From Pelagibius litoralis (GTDB lineage: Bacteria > Pseudomonadota > Alphaproteobacteria > Kiloniellales > DSM-21159): a DNA stretch of 64,000 nucleotides. Location: assembly GCA_029287455.1 (NCBI GenBank), contig JARFRB010000025.1:1-64000 (forward strand), read 5' to 3'. The notes under the pieces were generated by a model that was not told where the DNA came from, ran no database searches, and worked only from the letters and a program-made list of their open reading frames with translations. A program made the position numbers and the translations under genes. Shown in pieces: positions 47,788-57,068 of this stretch (the stretch's first letter is position 1; every line of letters starts with the position of its first letter).

Positions 47788-48939
47788 TCATTTTCGCTGA
47801 CGGTATGAAGGATGCCAGAAAGTGAAGGCGCGCTCCAAGGCGGCCACCACTCCATAAAACGCCGACCCGGCGAACGCGGCCATCAAAATCTCCGCCCAAA
47901 CCATATCGACGTTCATCCGCCCCACCTCGGTGGATATGCGGAACCCCATGCCGACGATCGGCGTGCCGAAGAACTCCGCGACAATGGCGCCGATCAGGGC
48001 CAGGGTCGAGTTGATCTTCAAGGCATTGAAGATAAATGGCAATGCCGCCGGCAACCTGAGTTTCCAAAGGGTCTGCCAGTAGGACGCGCCGTAGGACTGC
48101 ATCAGTTCCCGCTCCAAGCGGCCTGAGCCCGCCAAGCCGGCGACGGAATTCACCAGCATCGGGAAGAAGGTCATGATCACGACGACGGCGGCTTTCGAAT
48201 GCCAGTCGAAGCCGAACCACATCACCATGATCGGCGCCACCCCGACGATGGGCAGAGCGCTTACCAAGTTTCCCAGCGGCAAGAGTCCGCGCTGCAGGAA
48301 GGGCACCCGGTCCACCAGCACGGCAACCGCCAAGCCGGCCCCGCAGCCCAGGGCGTATCCCGAGAGCACGGCCTTCAGGAAGGTCTGCTCGAAATCCGCC
48401 GCCAGGATGTCCAGAGACGAAGCAAAACGCTCGCCGATCGCGCTCGGTGCTGGAAGGAGAACTTGCGGCACACCGAAGCCCACCACCGCCGCCTCCCACA
48501 AGAAGAGGATCCAAAGCCCGAAGGCGGTCGGCACGGCAAGATCGGCGATGCGCTGATAGATGGGATTGAGGCTGGTGAAGGCGGCCAGGCCATCGTTCGC
48601 CCGCCAGGCCAAGGCCCAAAGCCCCACCACGTAAGCCCAGAAGCCCGGTCCAGTCTGGCCCCGCAGCGGCTCCGCGTGAACCGCCGAGAGAGCGGCAACC
48701 GCGCCCGCCACCACCGCCGCCATGAGAACCATCGCCGCCGCAACATTGGGCACGCCCCGCCAGGCGGTCCAGCCGGAGAGCAGCACGAGCAGTGGAACGA
48801 TCACCATGCCGCCGGGCAAGCTTGTCAGGCTGGCGAATCCGGCGGCTCCGCCCTTGCCGATCACCGTAGAGAGCGTGAAGGCCAGCAAGGCGGCCATGCC
48901 AAAGTTGTCATAGTGCCGCCGCGGCAAGGCCCGGATCAT
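47788..48939 (-). CDS. ABC transporter permease (NitT/TauT type) with extended N-terminus
   Basis: This 383-residue permease has the BPD core in its C-terminal 250 residues, with the EAA-like loop LMQSYGASYWQTLWKLRLPA. The first 130 residues add about three hydrophobic segments (MAALLAFTLSTVIG; MVIVPLLVLLSGW; AAAMVLMAAVVAGAVAAL), absent from typical SsuC/TauC proteins of about 260 residues. Its start overlaps the stop of the preceding permease (ATGA). It forms the channel of the leftward-operon importer. Confidence 0.88.
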   Translation of the reverse strand: MIRALPRRHYDNFGMAALLAFTLSTVIGKGGAAGFASLTSLPGGMVIVPLLVLLSGWTAWRGVPNVAAAMVLMAAVVAGAVAALSAVHAEPLRGQTGPGFWAYVVGLWALAWRANDGLAAFTSLNPIYQRIADLAVPTAFGLWILFLWEAAVVGFGVPQVLLPAPSAIGERFASSLDILAADFEQTFLKAVLSGYALGCGAGLAVAVLVDRVPFLQRGLLPLGNLVSALPIVGVAPIMVMWFGFDWHSKAAVVVIMTFFPMLVNSVAGLAGSGRLERELMQSYGASYWQTLWKLRLPAALPFIFNALKINSTLALIGAIVAEFFGTPIVGMGFRISTEVGRMNVDMVWAEILMAAFAGSAFYGVVAALERAFTFWHPSYRQRK

Positions 48940-49859
48940 TCGCGCATCCCCATGGCCCGCAGGACGATGCGTTCGACCAGACCGACAAGCGCGACAAGGC
49001 AGGCCGCCAGGATCGAGGCCGTGATCAAGGCCGACCAGATCTGGATCGTCTGTCCGTAGTAGGAGCCGGCCAACAGCCGCGCCCCAAGCCCCGCTTGGGC
49101 GCCAGTGGGCAGTTCGCCGACGATGGCCCCGACCAGGCTAATGGCAATGGCGATCTTCAGGCTGGCAAAGAGGAAGGGCACCGCCGAGGGCCATCGCAAC
49201 ATGCGGAAAAGCTGCCAGCGCGTGGCACTGTAGGTGCGCATCAGGTCCATCTGCAGCAAGTCCGGCGAGCGCAAGCCCTTCACCATGCCGATGGCCACCG
49301 GAAAGAAGCAGAGATAGGTCGAGATGATCGACTTGGGGACCAGGCCCTTCAGCCCAATCGACCCGAGCACCACGATGATCATCGGTGCGATGGCCAGGAT
49401 CGGAATGGTCTGCGACGAGATAATCCAGGGCAGCAGACTCTTGTCGAGAGTGCGCGCCTCCACGATCCCGACCGCCAGCAGGATCCCAAGCAAGGACCCG
49501 ATGGCGAAGCCCAGCAGAGTGGAAGAAAGAGTGACGGAGCTATGATAAATCAGGCTACGCTTGGAAGTCGGGCGCACTTCGAAGATTGTCTTCCACATCT
49601 CGGCCAGGATTTGGTGGGGCGCCGGCAACAGGGGGCGCTCTTGAGACAGCGTGCCCCGCACCAAGTCGGCCGTGGTCCACTCGACCTTCTGCCGCTCGAA
49701 CTGGTCAATCTGCAAATCGGCGTTCATGTAGACGGCGCCGAGATACCAGAGAATCAGAATTGCCAAGGACACCATGAGGACCGGCACCGCCCGCCCCTCG
49801 ACAAGACGCGTCAGAAACGCCGGCTTGCGCGCCGGGGCGGAAAGCGCCTCAGTCGTCAT
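48936..49859 (-). CDS. ABC transporter permease (NitT/TauT type)
   Basis: This 307-residue permease has an N-terminal helix (VPVLMVSLAILILWYLGAVY), a periplasmic loop, and the BPD core with the EAA loop LMRTYSATRWQLFRMLRWPS. ATG at 49859 overlaps the end of the upstream ATPase gene by 11 bases; the longer frame upstream lies inside that gene. It pairs with the next permease. Confidence 0.9.
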   Translation of the reverse strand: MTTEALSAPARKPAFLTRLVEGRAVPVLMVSLAILILWYLGAVYMNADLQIDQFERQKVEWTTADLVRGTLSQERPLLPAPHQILAEMWKTIFEVRPTSKRSLIYHSSVTLSSTLLGFAIGSLLGILLAVGIVEARTLDKSLLPWIISSQTIPILAIAPMIIVVLGSIGLKGLVPKSIISTYLCFFPVAIGMVKGLRSPDLLQMDLMRTYSATRWQLFRMLRWPSAVPFLFASLKIAIAISLVGAIVGELPTGAQAGLGARLLAGSYYGQTIQIWSALITASILAACLVALVGLVERIVLRAMGMRE

Positions 49860-50685
49860 AGCTGTGTCCAGCGCGCAGGCCCTCGCGCACCCGGTGGGCA
49901 ATTTCCAGAAAGGCCGGGGTTTCACGGATATCCAGGGTGCGGTCGCGGGGAAAGTCGCAAGATATGACGTCGATGATCCGCCCCGGACGCGGCGACATCA
50001 CCACGATCCGCGAGGAAAGGAAAACCGCCTCGGGGATGGAATGGGTGACGAAAACCACCGTCTTCTCGGTCTTGTTCCAAAGGCCCAGAAGCTGCTCGTT
50101 GAGGTGATCGCGCACGATCTCGTCCAGGGCGCCGAACGGCTCGTCCATCAACAGAAGCGCCGGGTCGAAGGATAGCGCCCGCGCAATGGAAGCACGCTGC
50201 TGCATGCCGCCCGACAGCTGCCAGGGGTACTTGCGCTCGAAGCCCGCGAGATTGACCAGGTCCAGATAGCGGCGCGCCCGCTCCGCCCGCTCGGCGGCCG
50301 GCAAGCCCATAATCTCCAGAGGCAACGTCACATTGCGCTCGATGGTGCGCCAGGGATAAAGCGCCGCCGCCTGAAAGATATAGCCGTAGGCGCGTGCCAG
50401 CCGGGCCTCTTGGGGAGAAACGCCGTTCACCAAGATGGACCCGCCGGTTGGCTGCTCCAGGTCCGCGATGGTGCGCAGCAAGGTGGTTTTGCCGCAGCCC
50501 GACGGCCCGATCAGCGAAACGAAATCACCCGCCTCGATCTCAAGATCGATGTCCTTCAGCGCGTGAACCGGACCGTCGCGCGTGGAGAAGGTAAGGGAAA
50601 GGTTGCGGATCTCGACGACGGGCCGCCGACCGGCCCCCTCTCGTTCCAAGCCTTGCGTTACTTCCGCTGGCGCGGTGTCTTCCAT
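49849..50685 (-). CDS. ABC transporter ATPase (NitT/TauT type)
   Basis: This 278-residue nucleotide-binding subunit shows Walker A GPSGCGKTTLL, Q-loop YIFQAAALYPW, signature LSGGMQQR, Walker B LLLMDEPFGALDE and the switch His in FVTHSIPEA. ATG at 50685 gives a normal N-terminus; the frame is open 34 codons upstream within the end of the hydrolase gene. It powers the importer encoded by the next three genes. Confidence 0.92.
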   Translation of the reverse strand: MEDTAPAEVTQGLEREGAGRRPVVEIRNLSLTFSTRDGPVHALKDIDLEIEAGDFVSLIGPSGCGKTTLLRTIADLEQPTGGSILVNGVSPQEARLARAYGYIFQAAALYPWRTIERNVTLPLEIMGLPAAERAERARRYLDLVNLAGFERKYPWQLSGGMQQRASIARALSFDPALLLMDEPFGALDEIVRDHLNEQLLGLWNKTEKTVVFVTHSIPEAVFLSSRIVVMSPRPGRIIDVISCDFPRDRTLDIRETPAFLEIAHRVREGLRAGHSYDD

Positions 50686-50720
50686 AAGCGCGCTTGCCCC
50701 CGCCTTCGCTCCGGCCGCGC

Positions 50721-51968
50721 CTAGGCGGCCTGTCCCGCTTTGGTAAGCATGGCCCGCAGCAGCACATTCGCGCCGGCCGTGATCCACTCCGGCTTGGCGT
50801 CCTCCACCTCGTTATGGCTGATACCGTCGATGCAGGGCACGAAGATCATCGAGGTGGGTGCCACCCGGGACATGTAGCAGGCATCATGCCCGGCGCCGGA
50901 GACCATGTCGCGCATGGTGTAGCCGCAGCCCTTCGTGCCCTCGTGCACCGCCTCGATGCAACCGTCGTCGAAGTGGATCGGAGCGTAGTAGAAGATTTGC
51001 TCGATCGCCTGCTCAAGGCCGATCTCACCGGCGATTCTGTCGATGCCCTGGCGCAGCGCCTTGTCCATTCCGGCCAGCACGTCGTCGTTCGGGTGGCGGA
51101 AATCGATGGTCATGAAGACGCGGCCGGGAATGACGTTGCGAGAGTTCGGATGCACGTTAAGCATGCCGACGGTCGAGCAAGCCAAGGGCGCGTTGTCCAG
51201 ACCGATCTTGTTGACCAGGTCCACCACCCGCGCGGCCCCCAGCAAGGCATCCTTGCGCCGGCTCATGGGCGTCGGCCCGGCATGGGACTCCACGCCCGTC
51301 AAAGTCAGCTCGTACCAGCGCTGGCCCTGGGCGTCGGTCACCACGCCGATCGTCTTTTCGTCCGCTTCGAGGATCGGGCCTTGCTCGATATGAGTCTCGA
51401 AGAAGGCGTGGATGTCCCGGCCGCCAACCTCTTCCGTGCCCGCGTAGCCGATACGCTCCAGCTCCTCGCCCATGGTCTTGCCGTCGGCATCCGCCCGGCT
51501 GAGGCCGTATTCCAGATCGAAAGCGCCGGCGAAGACGCCGGAAGCCACCATGGCCGGCGCGAAGCGCGAGCCTTCCTCATTCGTCCAAACCGCCACCTCG
51601 ACGGGCCGCTCGGTCTCCAGGTTCAGGTCATTGAGGGTGCGCACCACCTCAAGCCCGGCCAGAACACCGTAAACCCCGTCGAAGCGGCCGCCGGTCGGCT
51701 GCGTGTCCAAGTGACTGCCGGTCATCACAGGGTCCAAATCGTTGTTCTTGCCGGGCCTCCGGGCGAAGATGTTCCCCATCTTATCGACCTTGATGTCGCA
51801 GCCCGCTTCCCGGCACCAGGAGACGAAAAGATCGCGGCCTTCCTTGTCGAGATCCGTCAGCGCCAGACGGCAGCACCCGCCCTTTTCGGTCGCGCCGATC
51901 TTTGCCATCTCCATTAGGCTGTCCCACAGGCGGCTGCCGTCGATTTGCAAGTTCCGGGAATCTGTCAT
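50721..51968 (-). CDS. Zn-dependent N-carbamoyl-amino-acid hydrolase (M20; HyuC/AllC-like)
   Basis: This 415-residue M20-family amidohydrolase has two metal sites: His/Asp in GSHLDTQPTGGRFDGVYG, Glu pair in WTNEEGSRF, His in HIEQGPILE and SHAGPTPM, and a C-terminal His in ISHNEVED. Relatives hydrolyse N-carbamoyl-L-amino acids, N-carbamoyl-beta-alanine or allantoate. In this operon N-carbamoyl-beta-alanine (or its methyl derivative) is the expected substrate. ATG at 51968 is preceded by GGAAG. It sits beside a second, unrelated enzyme for the same bond. Confidence 0.9.
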   Translation of the reverse strand: MTDSRNLQIDGSRLWDSLMEMAKIGATEKGGCCRLALTDLDKEGRDLFVSWCREAGCDIKVDKMGNIFARRPGKNNDLDPVMTGSHLDTQPTGGRFDGVYGVLAGLEVVRTLNDLNLETERPVEVAVWTNEEGSRFAPAMVASGVFAGAFDLEYGLSRADADGKTMGEELERIGYAGTEEVGGRDIHAFFETHIEQGPILEADEKTIGVVTDAQGQRWYELTLTGVESHAGPTPMSRRKDALLGAARVVDLVNKIGLDNAPLACSTVGMLNVHPNSRNVIPGRVFMTIDFRHPNDDVLAGMDKALRQGIDRIAGEIGLEQAIEQIFYYAPIHFDDGCIEAVHEGTKGCGYTMRDMVSGAGHDACYMSRVAPTSMIFVPCIDGISHNEVEDAKPEWITAGANVLLRAMLTKAGQAA

Positions 51969-51993
51969 CGCGCGATCTTCCTTCGAATCTGGG

Positions 51994-52860
51994 TCAGTTG
52001 AGCTCGACAAGCGGCGTGTAGGCATCCGGCCGGCGGTCGCGGAAGAATTGCCAGGTGTTGCGCACTTCCCGGACCATGTCCATTTCGACTTCGTGCACCA
52101 GAAGCTCGTCCTTGTCGCGGCTGGCGATCGCCTCGATCTGGCCACGCGGATTGACGATGTAGCTCTGGCCGTAGAACTCGCCGATGTTCCACGGCGCTTC
52201 CGTGCCCACGCGGTTGATGGCGCCGATGTAGACGCCATTGGCCACCGCCGCCGCCGGCTGCTCCAGCTTCCAAAGATACTCCGACAAGCCGGCCACGGTG
52301 GCCGAGGGGTTGACGATGTACTCCGCGCCCCGCAGCGACAAGGCCCGCCAGCCCTCCGGGAAATGCCGGTCGTAGCAGATGTAGACACCCAGCTTGCAAT
52401 AGGCCGTGTCGAAAACCGGCCAATTGGAGGCGCCGGGCTTGAAGAAGAATTTCTCCCAGAAGCCGGCGACCTGGGGGATGTGACTCTTGCGGTACTTGCC
52501 AAGATAGGTCCCGTCCGCGTCGATCACCGCGGCAGCGTTGTAGTAGACGCCGGTGATCTCTTCCTCGTAGATCGGAACCACGATCACCATGTTGTGCTTC
52601 TTCGCGTATTCCTGCATCAGACGTGTGGTGTGGCCGTCGGGGATCGCTTCGGCGGCGGCGTACCAGCGCGCGTCTTGGCTGGGGCAGAAGTAAGGCTGGG
52701 TGAAGACCTCCTGAAAGCAGAGAACCTGCACGCCTTGCGATCCGGCCTCGTCGATCAGGGGGATGTGCGCCGCGAGCATGGCGTCCCGGATTTGCTCTGG
52801 CGTTTCGGAGGTTGGCGCCTTCAACGCCATTTGTATGAGCCCGGTCTTCAGTTTCGTCAC
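51994..52860 (-). CDS. pydC: Beta-ureidopropionase, nitrilase superfamily
   Basis: This enzyme hydrolyses N-carbamoyl-beta-alanine to beta-alanine, CO2 and ammonia. The 288-residue nitrilase-fold protein has the catalytic triad Glu (CFQEVFTQPYF), Lys (GKYRKSHIPQ) and Cys (VYICYDRHFPEG); the text FTQPYFCPSQDARWYAAAE is typical of beta-ureidopropionases. I chose GTG at 52860 (VTKLKTGLIQMALKAPTSE) with GGGAGA upstream; the frame extends 65 codons further without similarity. It is the first gene of the leftward operon. Confidence 0.92.
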   Translation of the reverse strand: MTKLKTGLIQMALKAPTSETPEQIRDAMLAAHIPLIDEAGSQGVQVLCFQEVFTQPYFCPSQDARWYAAAEAIPDGHTTRLMQEYAKKHNMVIVVPIYEEEITGVYYNAAAVIDADGTYLGKYRKSHIPQVAGFWEKFFFKPGASNWPVFDTAYCKLGVYICYDRHFPEGWRALSLRGAEYIVNPSATVAGLSEYLWKLEQPAAAVANGVYIGAINRVGTEAPWNIGEFYGQSYIVNPRGQIEAIASRDKDELLVHEVEMDMVREVRNTWQFFRDRRPDAYTPLVELN

Positions 52861-53378
52861 CTTCGCAGTCTCCCTATCGCTGATATCGCCATTGAGCGGG
52901 AAGGCAACCGTCTGGCGGGCCTCCGCGCCCAAAGGCTGGAAACAGCCGTTTCTATAGGATCCTCCCAACACCGCCGAGGTGGAACGGTTTGCCCGGTCCC
53001 TTGTTCCGGCTTTTCGCATCCCTTCACTGGGCGCTGGCACTTGCCGCGCCGCCATCGCTCATCATGGCGTAGCTCGGACCGCCGCGCCATGCGATTTCTC
53101 GGAAAGCGGCGAAGCGCGCCTCGACCGACTTCGAGCATTAAAGCCTCCCTCAACCGCCGGTCAAGAGGCGGGTTCGCTTATTGGTGGAAACGCATGAAAA
53201 GCCGGAGCCGCAGCGGAGAACTTCGGGGTGCCCCACCTCAAGGACGCTTGCGTGCCATGCGTCCACGGGGCTAGCGTCGTAGGACGCTAAAGAAACCGTC
53301 GCTTAAGACGGCGGCGGAGGGAGAGCGGCCAGGACGGTCGGACTTTTCAAAACTGGGAAAGATAGGGGGTTTCAAGCC
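52861..53378. promoter_or_regulatory. Divergent control region of the pyrimidine island
   Basis: This 518-base gap separates the two divergent operons and must hold both promoters. Close to the rightward operon are the perfect hairpin TAGCGTC/GACGCTA (53272-53289, loop GTAG) and CCGTC/GACGG (53297-53312). No recognisable regulator gene lies within or beside the island, and I found no RutR-type palindrome that I could name with confidence. Open frames here look like chance. Confidence 0.45.
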
Positions 53379-54392
53379 ATGTTCGCACCATTCGTCCGCC
53401 TTCGCCGCATTGGCCGAAGGGCCTTCGTCGCCGGCGCGCTCGCCGCGCTCGGCCTTTCGACCGCCTTCGTGCCGGGCGCCCAGGCGCAGAAGATCGACGT
53501 CGCGGCGATCTACACCGTGCCGGTCGAGCAGCAGTGGGTGAGCCGTATCCACATCGCCCTGCAAGCCGCGGAAGAGCGCGGCGACATCACCTACGACTGG
53601 TCCGAGAACGTCGCCAACACCGACTACGAGCGGGTGATGCGCGAATACGCCGAGCAGGGCAAGACTCTGATCGTCGGCGAAGCCTTCGCGGTCGAGCGCG
53701 CGGCAAGATCAGTGGCGGCCGACTATCCGGATGTCGCCTTCCTGATGGGCTCGTCCTTCGGGCCGGCACAGCCGAACTTCTCGGTCTTCGACAACTGGAT
53801 CCACGAACCCTCTTATCTAACCGGCATGGTCGCGGGCAAGCTGACCGAAAGCAACCTGATCGGCATGGTCGGCGGATACCCGATCCCCGAGGTCAACCGC
53901 TTGATGCACGCCTTCATGGACGGCGCGCGCGAGGTCAACCCAGACGTCAAGTTCCTGGTGAGCTTCATCGGCAGCTGGTACGACCCGCCCGCTGCCAAGG
54001 AAGCAGCCTTCGCTATGGTGGATTCCGGCGCCGACCTGCTTTACGCTGAGCGCTTCGGCGTGTCGGACGCCGCCGCCGAGCGCGGCATCAAGGCCATCGG
54101 AAACGTCATCGACACTCAGGCCGACTATCCCGGCACGGTGGTGGCGAGCGCGCTGTGGCACATGGAGCCGACCATCGACCGCGCCATCGCCGCGGTGCAG
54201 AACGGCGCCTTCGAGCCCGCCGACTACGGGCCCTATAGCTTCATGTCCTACGGCGGCGGCTCACTGGCGCCCATGGACCCCGCGCTGATCGGCCAGGAGA
54301 CCCTGGACATGGTCAACGCCAGGCAACAGGAAATCCTTTCGGGCCTGTTCCGGGTCAACGTGAACGACTCGGAGCCGAAGTCCACTCAGTGA
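53379..54392 (+). CDS. BMP-family nucleoside-type substrate-binding protein
   Basis: This 337-residue protein belongs to the BMP/PnrA/Med family that binds nucleosides for ABC import. It has a signal region with paired arginines (RRIGRRAFVAGALAALGLST) ending AQAQ, and family text VGEAFAVERAARSVAADYPD, HEPSYLTGMVAGKLTES and VGGYPIPEVNRLMHAF. No lipobox Cys is present, so it is soluble periplasmic rather than a lipoprotein. ATP-binding and permease genes follow, matching NupABC/YufNOPQ systems. Confidence 0.9.
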   Translation: MFAPFVRLRRIGRRAFVAGALAALGLSTAFVPGAQAQKIDVAAIYTVPVEQQWVSRIHIALQAAEERGDITYDWSENVANTDYERVMREYAEQGKTLIVGEAFAVERAARSVAADYPDVAFLMGSSFGPAQPNFSVFDNWIHEPSYLTGMVAGKLTESNLIGMVGGYPIPEVNRLMHAFMDGAREVNPDVKFLVSFIGSWYDPPAAKEAAFAMVDSGADLLYAERFGVSDAAAERGIKAIGNVIDTQADYPGTVVASALWHMEPTIDRAIAAVQNGAFEPADYGPYSFMSYGGGSLAPMDPALIGQETLDMVNARQQEILSGLFRVNVNDSEPKSTQ

Positions 54393-54412
54393 CACGCTGA
54401 GGCAAGGGCTCC

Positions 54413-56023
54413 ATGTCCGCTCATGCGCCGCCGGGCTCGACCCCGGCGGCGGCCCCGGAGGTTCTGAGGCTCACCGGCATCACCAAGCGCTTCGGCGATC
54501 TCGTCGCAAACGAGGAGATCGGGCTTAGCCTGCGCCGTGGCGAGATCGTCGCGCTGCTGGGTGAGAACGGCGCCGGCAAGACGACCTTGATGAACATCCT
54601 CTTCGGCCACTACGTCGCCGACTCCGGGGACATCCAGGTGGCCGCTCACGCCGGACAGACAGGGAAGCCCTCCACGCTTCGCGCCCTGCCGCCCGGTTCG
54701 CCGCAAGCGGCGCTGGAGGCGGGAATCGGCATGGTGCATCAGCATTTCACCCTGGCCGATAACATGACCGCCCTCGATAACATCGTCCTGGGCACCCAAC
54801 CCCTCTGGCGCCCTTGGCAAGCCCGCGCCGCCGCGCGCCGCAAGCTGGACGCCCTGATGCGCCGCTCGGGGCTGACCGTCGATCTCGATGCGCGGGTGGT
54901 CGCCTTGACCGTCGGCGAGCGCCAGCGCGTGGAGATTTTGAAAGCGCTTTTCCGCGACGCGCGTATCCTGATCCTGGACGAGCCCACCGCCGTCTTGACG
55001 CCCCAGGAAGTTGACGGGCTGTTCGAGGTCTTGCGCGCCTTGGCCGCCGAGGGATTGGCGGTGGTGTTCATCTCCCACAAGCTGAACGAAGTCTTGGCGG
55101 TGAGCGAGCGCGTCGTGGTGCTGCGGCAAGGGCGCAAGGTGGCGGAGATGCCGACCGCTGGGGCCAATCGCCGCTCTCTCGCGGAAGCCATGGTCGGCCG
55201 CGAACTCCCGGAGAATCAGCGACCGCCGCACAATCCTGGCGCGCCGGTGGTGCGGCTGGAAGGCATCGAGGCGCCAGGTGAGCTGGGTCGTGCCGGCCTG
55301 CACAATGCGAGCTTGACCCTGCATTCGGGCGAGATCGTCGGAATCGCCGGTGTGTCCGGTAACGGCCAAGCCGCCCTCTCAGCCTTGCTGTCGGGATTGG
55401 CACGGCCGACGGCAGGCCACCTCTTCCTGCTTGGCGAAGAGATAAGCCACCCCTCCGTGCGCGGCTTCGTGGATGCGGGCGTGGGGCGCATACCCGAGGA
55501 CCGGCACCGCGACGGGGTGGTCGACGACATGGAGGTTTGGGAGAACCTGATCATCGAGGATCTCCGCGACCCCGACCTACAGTCGGCTGGCTTCATCCGG
55601 AAGGACAAGGTGATGGCGCGGGCCGACGCTCTGATCGCCGAAAACGACATCCGCTGCCCGGGGCCGGAGACGCGCACCCGGCTGCTTTCCGGCGGGAACA
55701 TGCAAAAGCTGATCCTCGCACGGGTTCTGGAGCGGCACCCCAGGTTCATCCTGGCGAACCAGCCCACGCGCGGCCTGGATATCGGCGCGGTCACCTATGT
55801 TCACGGGCGGCTTTTGCAAGCCTGCGCCGAAGGGGCGGGGATTCTGTTGATCTCCGAGGACTTGGACGAGCTCTTGACCCTGTCCGATCGCGTCGCCGTA
55901 CTCTATCGCGGACAACTGTCGCAGGCCATGGCCACGGCCGAGCTCGACATTCGCGGCCTCGGCCTGATGATGGCCGGTCATTCGGCCGCCGAGCAAGACG
56001 CGGGAGGGCCACATGCGTCTTGA
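54413..56023 (+). CDS. Nucleoside ABC transporter ATPase (two-domain)
   Basis: This 536-residue protein has tandem ABC domains. The first has Walker A GENGAGKTTLM, signature-like LTVGERQR and Walker B ILILDEPTAVLT. The second has a degenerate Walker A (GVSGNGQAALSALL), signature LLSGGNMQK and FILANQPTRGLD, with Gln in place of the catalytic Glu, as usual in the sugar/nucleoside (RbsA-like) group. It overlaps the next permease by 11 bases. Confidence 0.93.
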   Translation: MSAHAPPGSTPAAAPEVLRLTGITKRFGDLVANEEIGLSLRRGEIVALLGENGAGKTTLMNILFGHYVADSGDIQVAAHAGQTGKPSTLRALPPGSPQAALEAGIGMVHQHFTLADNMTALDNIVLGTQPLWRPWQARAAARRKLDALMRRSGLTVDLDARVVALTVGERQRVEILKALFRDARILILDEPTAVLTPQEVDGLFEVLRALAAEGLAVVFISHKLNEVLAVSERVVVLRQGRKVAEMPTAGANRRSLAEAMVGRELPENQRPPHNPGAPVVRLEGIEAPGELGRAGLHNASLTLHSGEIVGIAGVSGNGQAALSALLSGLARPTAGHLFLLGEEISHPSVRGFVDAGVGRIPEDRHRDGVVDDMEVWENLIIEDLRDPDLQSAGFIRKDKVMARADALIAENDIRCPGPETRTRLLSGGNMQKLILARVLERHPRFILANQPTRGLDIGAVTYVHGRLLQACAEGAGILLISEDLDELLTLSDRVAVLYRGQLSQAMATAELDIRGLGLMMAGHSAAEQDAGGPHAS

Positions 56024-57068
56024 GCCCCGCGATCACCCGCCTTTATGGCTCAGCATCGGCGCCCCCATTGCCGCCGCCTTGCTGGCCCTGGTGCTCTCCG
56101 CGATTCCCCTCACCTGGGCCGGCGCGGCGGTGGGCGAAGCCTACCGCTTGATCTTCGAGGGCGCGGCGGGATCGCTCTTCGCGCTTACGGAGACCCTCGC
56201 CCGCGTCACGCCCTTGATCCTGACCGGCCTCGCGGCAGCCGTCGCCTTTCGCGCCAAGCTTTGGAACATCGGCGCGGAGGGGCAGTTGTACATGGGGGCG
56301 CTGGCGGCGGTGGCCCTAGGCGCGGGAGCCCTGAACCTGCCGGGCATAGTGCTGGCACCGCTGATCTTGCTGGCCGGCGCGCTGGCCGGGGCGATGATGA
56401 TGCTGGGGCCGACCTGGCTCAAGCTGCGGCTCGGCGTCGACGAGGTGGTCACGACCCTGCTGCTGAACTTTATCGTGCTGCTCTTCGTGCAGATGATGCT
56501 GGAAGGGCCGATGCAAGACCCCATGAGCATGGGCTGGCCGCAATCGGCCCCGGTGCTCGACCAAGCCGCCCTTCCCAAGCTTGTGGAGAAGACACGCCTG
56601 CATGCCGGACTTCTGATCGCCTTGGCGGCGGTCGGCCTGGTCTGGCTGATGGAGAACCGCACAATTTTCGGGTTCGAGGCGCGCGCCGTGGGCGCCAACG
56701 CTGCCGCGGCCCGTTTCGCCGGCATGTCGGTGCCCTCGGTCATGCTGCGTGTCGGACTGATCTCCGGCGCCTTGGCAGGGCTCGCGGGAGTTTGCGAAGT
56801 GGCAGGCCTCAAGGGCTACGTCACCCAAGACCTTTCGCCCGGCTACGGCTACGGCGGCATCGTCGTGGCCATGCTGGCGCGCCTCAATCCTCTGGGCGTG
56901 GTGCCCGCGGCGATCTTCGTGGCGGGGGTTTTCGTCGGCGCGGACTCCATGAGCCGAGCCATCGGCGTGTCGAGCTATATCGCCGACCTTATTGTCGCCA
57001 CGTCTCTTCTCGTCATGCTGCTGGCTTCCCTCGTGGTCCAGTTTCACATCCGGTTCAGGGCGGGCTGA
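56013..57068 (+). CDS. Nucleoside ABC transporter permease (first)
   Basis: This 351-residue membrane protein of the BPD_transp_2 (RbsC/YufP) class has about ten transmembrane segments. AKLWNIGAEGQLYMGALAAV and LRLGVDEVVTTLLLNFIVLL are characteristic. Its stop shares one base with the start of the second permease. Confidence 0.92.
   Translation: MRLEPRDHPPLWLSIGAPIAAALLALVLSAIPLTWAGAAVGEAYRLIFEGAAGSLFALTETLARVTPLILTGLAAAVAFRAKLWNIGAEGQLYMGALAAVALGAGALNLPGIVLAPLILLAGALAGAMMMLGPTWLKLRLGVDEVVTTLLLNFIVLLFVQMMLEGPMQDPMSMGWPQSAPVLDQAALPKLVEKTRLHAGLLIALAAVGLVWLMENRTIFGFEARAVGANAAAARFAGMSVPSVMLRVGLISGALAGLAGVCEVAGLKGYVTQDLSPGYGYGGIVVAMLARLNPLGVVPAAIFVAGVFVGADSMSRAIGVSSYIADLIVATSLLVMLLASLVVQFHIRFRAG

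Noticed and set aside
50694-51917. 407-codon plus-strand frame opposite the M20 hydrolase
   Set aside because: Shadow of a gene with clear metal-binding motifs on the other strand.
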